From contig CALJWL010000038.1 in assembly GCA_937974565.1 (NCBI GenBank), forward strand, positions 1 to 53,088: a DNA stretch of 53,088 bases, given 5' to 3'. Origin of the DNA: an uncultured Arenicella sp. (GTDB lineage Bacteria; Pseudomonadota; Gammaproteobacteria; Arenicellales; Arenicellaceae). Positions 47,638 through 53,088 of the stretch are shown piece after piece (position 1 is the stretch's first letter; each line of letters starts with the position of its first letter). Position numbers and translations under genes: made by a program. The notes below the pieces were generated by a model that did no database searches, was not told where the DNA came from, and saw only the letters and a list, made by a program, of their open reading frames with translations.

Positions 47638-49785
47638 ATGACGTTTTCTTTTTTAAGTCGACCAACTTGGGTGGTGTTATTCAGTGTGTTGACCTTGTCG
47701 GCTTGCGGCAACGAGTCAACAAAGGCGGTGCCGAAAACAGCGAAGATTAAACAATCAGAGGCCACTCTCACACAGAACACTGACTGGGCAAAGCACGGCA
47801 ATAGTGATTTCGAAGAACGTTTTAGTACCTTAAATCAAATTAACAGCGCCAATGTCGGCGATTTAGGGCTGAGTTGGTATATCGACCTCTTAGGTGACAG
47901 TGGGCAAGAAGCCACGCCACTGGTCGTTAACGGCGTGATGTATACCACGTCAGCGTGGAGCCATGTCTACGCATTGAACCCCATAACCGGCGAGCAGCTC
48001 TGGCATTTCGACCCCAAGGTAAGTAAGACCGTTGCGGTTAAGGGCTGTTGTGGACCCGTTAATCGTGGTTTAGCGTATAGCGACGGCAAACTGTTTATTG
48101 GTGCCTTCGATGGCCGATTAATCGCGATTAATGCAAAAACTGGCAAACTTGTTTGGGAAACACAAACCGTAGACACGACCCAAAATTACACTATCACCGG
48201 CGCGCCCCGCATAGCCAACGGCAAGGTTTTTATCGGTAACGGCGGCGCTGAGTTCGGCGTTAGAGGCTATGTTTCAGCGTATGATCAAGATACCGGTGAG
48301 ATGCGTTGGCGCTTTTACACGACCCCCGGTGACCCAAGCAAGCCTCAAGAAAACCCAATACATAATGAAACAGTAAAAACATGGTCGGGGGAATTTTGGA
48401 AATTAGGAGGGGGCGCCACCGCTTGGGATTCCATGGCGTACGACCCTGAATTAAATTTGCTCTTTGTTGGCACGGGTAATAGTAGCCCTTGGAACCCACG
48501 CATACGCACTCAAGGCAAAGGTGACAACCTGTTCGTCTCATCCATCTTGGCCCTGAACGCTGATACAGGTTCGTATGTTTGGCATTACCAAACAACACCG
48601 CAAGACGGTTGGGATTACACGGCGACCCAACACATGATTCTAGCTGATCTGGATATCAAAGGTGAGACACGCAAAGTCATTATGCAGGCCCCAAAAAACG
48701 GCTTTTTCTACGTGCTAGATCGCACCAACGGTAACTATATTTCGGCCGAAAACTACGTGCCAGTGACATGGGCTGAGGGCATTGATGATAACGGGCGGCC
48801 GATCATCAACCCAGCCGCAAAGTATTGGGAGCAAGATAAACCGGTACTCGTTACACCCGCTTGGACAGGCGGGCATAACTGGCACCCCATGTCGTACAGC
48901 AAAAAAACGGGGTTGGTTTATATTCCGGCGCATGAAATGAGTTTTCCGTATTTCGATGATAAGGAATTTGATATCAACAATCCTCTTAGTCTTGCGGTGA
49001 ACTTAGGTGTCGATGTCGCACCTGCGTCATTTCCGGATAACCCAGAGGTTATTAAGGCGATTAAAGCGGGCACAAAAGGGCACCTTTCAGCCTGGGACCC
49101 AGTGGCACAAAAAGAGGTTTGGCGTGTTCAATACGACGGCCCCTGGAACGGTGGTGTATTGTCAACCGCCGGGGACTTAGTTTTTCAAGGGTCGGCCGCA
49201 GGGTTTGTTAATGCCTATAACGCCACCTCGGGTGAGAAACTATGGGAGTTTCCGGCACAAACTGGCGTAGTTGCGCCGCCAATAACTTACCAAATTAACG
49301 GTGAGCAATACATCACCGTCTCAGTCGGATGGGGGGGGATTTTCCCGCGAATGACTGGCCCAATGACCCAAATCTCAAACAGTGACCCGGTTAACCGCAG
49401 CCGTTTAATGACGTTCAAACTTAACGGTAAGGCCCGCTTGCCAGAAACACAAGGCACATTGAGGGCAATGCAAACCCTCGACGAAATTGAATTTGATGCC
49501 ACCATGGCTAAAGCTGGCCATGCCGACTACGAGCGTTATTGTGCAGGTTGCCATGGCACTGGAGCGGTCGGCGGCGGCGTGGTCCCTGACCTTCGTTATT
49601 CGGCGGCCATCACCACATCAGCAGGCTTCTCAGCGATTGTCAGTGACGGAGTACTCGCAAGTCGGGGAATGGTCGGTTTTAAAAAAGAGTTGTCGCCCGA
49701 ACGCATAGAAGCATTACGCCATTTCGTTATCGATCGAAATAAATTTGCACATTCAATCGGCGATACCCAACGAACCAGTCGATAG
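47638..49785 (+). CDS. Quinohemoprotein alcohol dehydrogenase (PQQ + heme c), lipoprotein
   Basis: About 715 residues. From the ATG at 47638 (GGAG site upstream) the signal peptide ends in the lipobox LSAC with Cys23, so the enzyme is probably tethered to a membrane. The PQQ propeller (about 45-590) has vicinal cysteines KGCCGPV (Cys137-Cys138), the GNSSPWNP block, the GDN aspartate expected as catalytic base, and DGWDYTATQ. A C-terminal cytochrome c domain has CAGCH at 635-639. This is the type II quinohemoprotein layout: oxidises an alcohol to an aldehyde in the periplasm and passes electrons to a cytochrome. No PQQ synthesis genes are in the window. Confidence 0.93.
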   Translation: MTFSFLSRPTWVVLFSVLTLSACGNESTKAVPKTAKIKQSEATLTQNTDWAKHGNSDFEERFSTLNQINSANVGDLGLSWYIDLLGDSGQEATPLVVNGVMYTTSAWSHVYALNPITGEQLWHFDPKVSKTVAVKGCCGPVNRGLAYSDGKLFIGAFDGRLIAINAKTGKLVWETQTVDTTQNYTITGAPRIANGKVFIGNGGAEFGVRGYVSAYDQDTGEMRWRFYTTPGDPSKPQENPIHNETVKTWSGEFWKLGGGATAWDSMAYDPELNLLFVGTGNSSPWNPRIRTQGKGDNLFVSSILALNADTGSYVWHYQTTPQDGWDYTATQHMILADLDIKGETRKVIMQAPKNGFFYVLDRTNGNYISAENYVPVTWAEGIDDNGRPIINPAAKYWEQDKPVLVTPAWTGGHNWHPMSYSKKTGLVYIPAHEMSFPYFDDKEFDINNPLSLAVNLGVDVAPASFPDNPEVIKAIKAGTKGHLSAWDPVAQKEVWRVQYDGPWNGGVLSTAGDLVFQGSAAGFVNAYNATSGEKLWEFPAQTGVVAPPITYQINGEQYITVSVGWGGIFPRMTGPMTQISNSDPVNRSRLMTFKLNGKARLPETQGTLRAMQTLDEIEFDATMAKAGHADYERYCAGCHGTGAVGGGVVPDLRYSAAITTSAGFSAIVSDGVLASRGMVGFKKELSPERIEALRHFVIDRNKFAHSIGDTQRTSR

Positions 49786-49811
49786 TTCGAAAGCACTGAG
49801 CAGGTAAATAG

Positions 49812-51236
49812 ATGAAACAATACTCAATGATAATTAATGGCCAATCGGTCTCATCAGGCAACGTTGCTGATGTCATTAACCCAGCAACCGAACAACCGTT
49901 CGCACGTGTTCACATTGGTGACGCAGAACTGGTTAACCAAGCGGTTTCAGCCGCTCGGAGCGCATTTCCTTTATGGAGCCAAACGCCAATTTCTGAACGC
50001 GATCAAATGCTGCTTGAGCTGGCATCGGCCATGCAAGCCAATATGCCTGAGTTAATGGAATTAGTCACGCTGGAATCAGGCAAACCGATGGGGGGGTTAA
50101 ACGGCATTGGTTCGGGCATGGAAGTCGGGGGCTCCATTGCATGGACTCAATACACCACCAGCCTCGAGTTACCAACAGAGGTTGTGCAAGACAACGAAGA
50201 AGCCTTGGTCGAAGTGCATCGTAAAGCTTTAGGAGTGGTTGCTTCAATCACGCCGTGGAATTGGCCTCTCATGATTGCAATATGGCACATCGCTCCCGCA
50301 TTAAAAGCCGGCAATACCGTGGTGATAAAACCGTCATCACTAACACCAACGGCAACCATTCGCATGGTCGAATTGGCTAATGAAATTTTTCCAAAAGGCG
50401 TACTTAATATCGTAACTGGCGATGCCGATGTGGGTGACGCCATTTCAAGTCACCCAGACGTAAACAAAATCATCTTCACGGGTTCAACCCCTACGGGCAA
50501 AGCCATCATGGCTAACTCGGTTAACGGCTTAAAGCGCTTAACACTTGAACTGGGTGGTAACGACGCGGGCATCGTTTTACCCGACGTCAATGTCAATGAT
50601 GTGGTGCCTAAGTTGTTTGGTGCAATCTTTCACAACAATGGCCATACTTGTGCTTGCCTTAAACGTTTATACGTTCATGAAAGTCAATATCAAGCGATCA
50701 GTAATGGGCTCGCTGAAATGGCCATGTCAGTCACGTTAGGTAACGGCTTAGAAGACTCAACCGAGCTTGGACCCATACAAAATGCCAAACAGCTCGTAAT
50801 AGTAGAAGCCTTGATCAACGACGCTAAACAACAAGGCGGTAAAATTCTTTGTGGTGGCGAGCGTCTTTCCAAAACAGGTTACTTTTTTAAACCAACGATT
50901 ATTACAGGCTTAACAGACGGACACCGCTTAGTCGACGAAGAGCAATTCGGGCCGGTGATCGCGGTGGTTAAATACACCGATGTTGACGAGGTCATTGAAC
51001 GCGCAAATAAAAATTCGTGTGGCTTAGGCGGCTCGATTTGGTCTGACGATATGGCCACAGCGGCAAAATTAGTAATGCGCTTAGAATGCGGAACCGCTTG
51101 GGTCAATGAGCATGGTGGACTGCAACCTGACGCCCCATTTGGAGGCATAAAGCAGTCTGGCATCGGCGTAGAATTTGGGCAGCATGGTCTGGCTGAATAC
51201 ACGTCCCTACAAACGGTACGAATACCTAAAAAGTAG
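49812..51236 (+). CDS. NAD(P)+-dependent aldehyde dehydrogenase
   Basis: A 474-residue cytoplasmic ALDH. The cofactor and catalytic blocks are ASITPWNWPL, FTGSTPTGKAIM, LTLELGGNDAGIVL (with the general-base Glu near residue 246) and NNGHTCACLKRLYVH, where the first Cys (about 280) is the nucleophile. It begins 26 nt after the PQQ dehydrogenase stop, and would oxidise the aldehyde made by that enzyme to a carboxylic acid. The substrate is unknown; similarity of context to the polyethylene-glycol and long-alcohol operons of sphingomonads is suggestive only. Confidence 0.93.
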   Translation: MKQYSMIINGQSVSSGNVADVINPATEQPFARVHIGDAELVNQAVSAARSAFPLWSQTPISERDQMLLELASAMQANMPELMELVTLESGKPMGGLNGIGSGMEVGGSIAWTQYTTSLELPTEVVQDNEEALVEVHRKALGVVASITPWNWPLMIAIWHIAPALKAGNTVVIKPSSLTPTATIRMVELANEIFPKGVLNIVTGDADVGDAISSHPDVNKIIFTGSTPTGKAIMANSVNGLKRLTLELGGNDAGIVLPDVNVNDVVPKLFGAIFHNNGHTCACLKRLYVHESQYQAISNGLAEMAMSVTLGNGLEDSTELGPIQNAKQLVIVEALINDAKQQGGKILCGGERLSKTGYFFKPTIITGLTDGHRLVDEEQFGPVIAVVKYTDVDEVIERANKNSCGLGGSIWSDDMATAAKLVMRLECGTAWVNEHGGLQPDAPFGGIKQSGIGVEFGQHGLAEYTSLQTVRIPKK

Positions 51237-51245
51237 TGCGACTAT

Positions 51246-51294
51246 GTCTGAAGGCGGGGTTTAAACCTTAAAAAACGGACGAATTAATAGATCG
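51246..51294. repeat. Dispersed repeat copy B
   Basis: This matches 96-146 over nearly its whole length with a few small changes: one or two bases lost in the hairpin and one gained before AGATCG. The hairpin found in copy A is decayed here. The palindrome GGTTTAAACC is repeated again just beyond the segment, at about 51297-51306, inside the end of the transposase fragment. It marks the boundary between the chromosomal ALDH gene and the mobile region. Confidence 0.65.
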
Positions 51295-51299
51295 CGGGT

Positions 51300-51471
51300 T
51301 TAAACCACAGAACCATTTTCACAGACAAAATAAGACCACTCAATCTCTCGACTGGAGGTAATTCTTTTTGAATAAGCAAACAAAATGATCTTAAGTATGA
51401 TCGCCGGATCGTAAACTGGACGGCGTATCTTATGCGGCGTTCGTGACAGCTTTGCTGGTGTTTTTATTTTT
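51300..51471 (-). pseudogene. Truncated transposase fragment (IS1182-like)
   Basis: About 57 codons resemble the N-terminal DUF772-type region of IS1182-like transposases: RRPVYDPAIILKIILFAYSKRITSSREIEW, shown here by the key stretch YDPAIILKIILFAYSKR. The match stops abruptly after CEN and a stop codon lies in the GTTTAA of the flanking repeat. The part upstream of about codon 9 is not transposase-like and appears to be cassette sequence. Both ends are therefore missing and no functional protein is expected. Confidence 0.75.
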
Positions 51472-51473
51472 AA

Positions 51474-51484
51474 CCTTGTTATGA
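51474..51484 (-). repeat. Remnant of an attC site cut by the transposase
   Basis: On the minus strand TCATAACAAGG follows the 82-residue cassette gene. It matches 10 of 11 bases of GCATAACAAGG, the start of the neighbouring intact attC (51761-51838). The rest of the site is replaced by transposase sequence. This suggests that an IS inserted into, or recombined next to, the attC of this cassette. Confidence 0.5.
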
Positions 51485-51499
51485 ATTCATCTTTCATGT

Positions 51500-51748
51500 C
51501 TAGTAATAACTTATACTAAAACCAGCCATAATTATTAACACTACACCGATAACCCAACATAATATTTCTGACCAATGCCAGTCATCCCCTTTACTTGAAG
51601 GTAATTTTCCTAAAGAAACTATTTTTAATATAGTCCAACCCAACCAATATATTGGCTGAAAGAGTGTACCTTCGAACGCAAGAACTCCAATTATTCGAAT
51701 AAGAGCTATGAATGGACGAAACAAAAACTCAACAACTAACTCAGCCAT
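51500..51748 (-). CDS. Cassette-encoded small membrane protein
   Basis: An 82-residue protein with two hydrophobic helices (about 5-45 and 62-80) separated by a short hydrophilic stretch (LGKLPSSKGDDWHW). It fits a typical integron cassette: one small gene with an attC on each side (51761-51838 and the remnant at 51474-51484). I do not recognise the family. Such small membrane proteins in cassettes are sometimes parts of defence or stress systems, which cannot be claimed here. Confidence 0.65.
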   Translation of the reverse strand: MAELVVEFLFRPFIALIRIIGVLAFEGTLFQPIYWLGWTILKIVSLGKLPSSKGDDWHWSEILCWVIGVVLIIMAGFSISYY

Positions 51749-51760
51749 AGCTTCTAATAT

Positions 51761-51838
51761 TCATAACGCTGCAGTAAATAGGTGCTGCGTAGCAGCGCTC
51801 CAGTGAGCTTGCGAACGGATTTCACTGCCTTGTTATGC
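51761..51838 (-). repeat. Integron attC site
   Basis: A 78-nt imperfect palindrome between cassettes. On the minus strand it starts GCATAAC (R'') then AAGGCAGT, and ends ACTGCAGC then GTTATGA (R'). The inner arms pair as GCAGT-G-AAAT against ATTT-ACTGC with one unpaired G, the extrahelical base typical of attC. The middle contains further inverted repeats. The R sites vary by one base from the GTTRRRY consensus. Its place right after the stop of the 234-residue gene supports the call. Confidence 0.8.
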
Positions 51839-51840
51839 AT

Positions 51841-52545
51841 TTAGCAGTTTATGTACTTAATTGGGTTAGCAGCACCTTTTGGGAAATAAGATGCTATTGA
51901 TTTGTACCTGAGTTCTTTCCTTATTTCTTCACTGGCTTTGTTACCATGAAATCCCCAGCGAACTTTGCCGTCTACTTCACTTGGGTGCCACTCATGTATT
52001 TCATAAACTTCTCTGGTTAAGCCACGGTAAGTGGCTATAGCAAATTTAGCATTTTTCTTTCGGTCACCAACTACCCAAGATTTGCGTGTTGATTGGTATA
52101 ACTCTTCGTCTGTTATTTCACGATAGTAACGCTTGTTGATGTTTATGAGCAGAACAGGTTTGTCTGTTGAAAATTTTTCAGCTTCATACATTGCCGAGAT
52201 TTCATCCGATGTCTTTAACCCATAATCGCTAGAGTAGTGGCCACCCTGTAAATTCGAAAGATTTTTCATGCCAATAAAATCGATCAATGCTGCTTCAACT
52301 TCGAACGAAATTTGTTCTGTGAGGCCATGACGGAGTATGTAATGCCTTACTGTGTTTCCAGAGTCAATCACCTCTCGGATTCTGTCGAGTTTATCGGTCT
52401 CCTTATCGGTTTCTATCGCGCCTTCTAGGTGTTGAAAAACACGATTCCCAACGCCTTTTCCGATATAAAATATTTCTTCTGTTCTCGGGTCTTGTAGGAA
52501 ATAAACATAATAGCCTAATTGCTCAATTACAGATTGCGAAAACAT
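51841..52545 (-). CDS. GIY-YIG nuclease-like protein with conserved C-terminal domain
   Basis: A 234-residue cassette protein. Residues about 10-100 look like a GIY-YIG endonuclease of the LEM-3/COG3680 type: YYVYFL, IFYIGKGVGNRVFQHL with the Arg, and EAALIDFIG with a conserved Glu, then NLSNLQGG. Residues about 130-232 form a second domain I recall from other GIY-YIG and prophage proteins (SWVVGDRKKNAKFAIATYRG, then REVYEIHEWHP, RWGFHG and YFPKGAANPIKYIN). GIY-YIG enzymes cut DNA or RNA. As an integron cassette gene it is a candidate for anti-phage or DNA-processing work, but the role is unknown. Confidence 0.75.
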   Translation of the reverse strand: MFSQSVIEQLGYYVYFLQDPRTEEIFYIGKGVGNRVFQHLEGAIETDKETDKLDRIREVIDSGNTVRHYILRHGLTEQISFEVEAALIDFIGMKNLSNLQGGHYSSDYGLKTSDEISAMYEAEKFSTDKPVLLININKRYYREITDEELYQSTRKSWVVGDRKKNAKFAIATYRGLTREVYEIHEWHPSEVDGKVRWGFHGNKASEEIRKELRYKSIASYFPKGAANPIKYINC

Positions 52546-52556
52546 CGACAGTCCCT

Positions 52557-52650
52557 ATGCAACGCCTTTGCAAGAGGCGTGGCGTAGCCGCGTCCCGCGC
52601 AGTGAGTGAAACGAACGAAGTACACTTGGCAAACTTGTATTGTGTTGCAT
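52557..52650 (-). repeat. Integron attC-like site
   Basis: A 94-nt segment bounded by inverted ATGCAAC (52557-52563) and GTTGCAT (52644-52650), placed right after the stop of the 92-residue cassette gene and just before the start of the GIY-YIG gene. It has internal inverted repeats such as ACGCC...GGCGT. The symmetry of the inner arms is weaker than in the other site, so the call is less sure. Confidence 0.6.
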
Positions 52651-52929
52651 TTATGACGACCAAGTTAAGGACTGACAATTATTTTTAGCTAACTCTTTAG
52701 CTTCTTCTAAGGTTTCTAAACCTTGCACTTGCGATACCAATTTACCTTCATGAGAGTATTGAAGGATATCGTAATATGTACCAAATTGGTCATTCCTTAT
52801 ATCTTCTGGATCTAGGAAATCACCAGTCCCAGGCTCGAAGTTAGTTTCAGTTATCTGGACTTTTAATTCAACTGAACCATCATACAACCAATGACCTGTG
52901 AGAATAATTTTTGATAAATCTCTATTCAT
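52651..52929 (-). CDS. Cassette-encoded small protein of unknown function
   Basis: A 92-residue soluble, acidic protein. It has an N-terminal strand pattern (ILTGHWLYDGSVELKVQITETNFEPGTG, residues about 9-36, key GHWLYDGSVELKV) and a C-terminal helix (LETLEEAKELAKNN). I do not recognise it. It is placed as the first visible gene of a minus-strand cassette array, with an attC-like site after it and a partial recombination core (GATTAAC) just upstream. Confidence 0.55.
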   Translation of the reverse strand: MNRDLSKIILTGHWLYDGSVELKVQITETNFEPGTGDFLDPEDIRNDQFGTYYDILQYSHEGKLVSQVQGLETLEEAKELAKNNCQSLTWSS

Positions 52930-52930
52930 C

Positions 52931-52937
52931 GATTAAC
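52931..52937 (-). repeat. Possible R' core of an interrupted attC or attI
   Basis: GATTAAC on the plus strand (GTTAATC on the minus) sits one base before the 92-residue gene, where a cassette boundary is expected. It matches the RYYYAAC/GTTRRRY core at six of seven positions. The expected partner arm is missing and an IS110-family element begins about 40-120 nt further right, so the site may be split by it. Confidence 0.35.
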
Positions 52938-52976
52938 TATAAATACTCATAGACAGAATGACTCTCTAAGGCAGGC

Positions 52977-53056
52977 GCGCTGACCTCCGAGTCGTGGGCT
53001 AGCGATGCCAGAGCCATAATATAGATTTCAATCATTTCTATTTTGGAGGTCAGCAC
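52977..53056 (+). promoter_or_regulatory. Long-range inverted repeat hiding the IS110 transposase ribosome site
   Basis: GCGCTGACCTCC at 52977-52988 is complementary, with one mismatch, to GGAGGTCAGCAC at 53045-53056. The second arm contains the GGAGG Shine-Dalgarno of the transposase gene that starts at 53057, so RNA entering from upstream would fold and block translation. The 56 nt between hold smaller pairings. It may also be part of the element's end or of its guide (bridge) RNA region. Confidence 0.55.
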
Positions 53057-53088
53057 ATGAACAAAGATAACATAATTTTTATTGGCAT
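53057..53088 (+). CDS. IS110-family transposase, N-terminal fragment
   Basis: Ten complete codons at the window edge read MNKDNIIFIG, matching the conserved opening of IS110/IS1111-family DEDD transposases, which continues into a D-x-H-K segment beyond the window. A perfect GGAGG lies 7 nt upstream. The full gene, the other end and the subgroup cannot be seen. The upstream sequence is short compared with IS110 group elements. IS1111-group members are known that insert specifically into attC sites, and this one stands beside a cassette array. Confidence 0.6.
   Translation, partial: MNKDNIIFIG

Noticed and set aside
47638-49785. Lanthanide-dependent form of the PQQ dehydrogenase
   Set aside because: I could not align the metal site with certainty. 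The residue two after the presumed catalytic Asp appears to be Leu, not the extra Asp expected for lanthanide enzymes, so I make no claim.
1-53088. CRISPR arrays, tRNA or rRNA genes, prophage structural genes
   Set aside because: I saw no regularly spaced repeats, tRNA cloverleaf sequences, rRNA segments or phage structural proteins anywhere in the window.

Overview
The window looks like a chromosomal segment of a marine-type gammaproteobacterium. Several gene orders support this. The block ilvE-waaF-waaC-waaG/waaP-kinase matches the Pseudomonas LPS inner-core locus. The set folB/plsY, tsaD, rpsU, dnaG, rpoD is the classic gammaproteobacterial macromolecular-synthesis neighbourhood. The divergent pair cytochrome c4/engB is also found in Pseudomonas. 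I cannot name a genus. Nothing in positions 1-51236 looks foreign except short repeat remnants. The last 1.85 kb is an integron cassette array with insertion-sequence pieces.

Layout. 1-136: a hairpin-bearing repeat end. 137-6257 (minus): LPS core assembly (two heptosyltransferases, an in-frame WaaG-WaaP fusion, an extra LPS-kinase-like protein) behind ilvE. 6640-14490: housekeeping and transport (glyoxalase-II-like hydrolase, ABC-F protein Uup, AEC and NhaC transporters, MetC, a DMT exporter, FolB). 14669-23196: plsY, a lipase-class lipoprotein, tsaD, rpsU, yqeY, an exported RidA-like protein, dnaG, rpoD. The usual rpsU-dnaG-rpoD operon is broken by a terminator and an opposite-strand gene. 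23320-29102: GNAT, an HtrA-like protein with a rewritten serine loop, a 5'-nucleotidase, an acyltransferase, and dinB and ung. 29514-36362: a small secreted protein, then an AddAB-like helicase/nuclease pair. 36586-43824: cytochrome c4, engB, a sodium/alanine symporter, a methyltransferase, a glycosyltransferase and a TPR-sulfotransferase.

43961-51236 is a self-contained catabolic locus. A divergent AraC-type regulator faces a TonB-dependent receptor, a lipoprotein quinohemoprotein (PQQ plus heme c) alcohol dehydrogenase and an aldehyde dehydrogenase. The logic is: import an alcohol-bearing compound across the outer membrane, oxidise it in the periplasm, then oxidise the aldehyde to an acid in the cytoplasm. 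Two direct TGGTCAAG repeats 22 bp apart in the divergent promoter region are the likely AraC-protein operator. No PQQ biosynthesis genes are present here.

51300-53088 holds minus-strand gene cassettes separated by attC-like sites: a two-helix membrane protein, a GIY-YIG nuclease-like protein with a second conserved domain, and a small unknown protein. A broken transposase interrupts the attC on one side. An IS110-family element begins on the other, and its first 10 codons end the window. The integron integrase is not in view. This cassette region, the WaaG-WaaP fusion, the altered HtrA and the PQQ locus are the parts most worth a second look.
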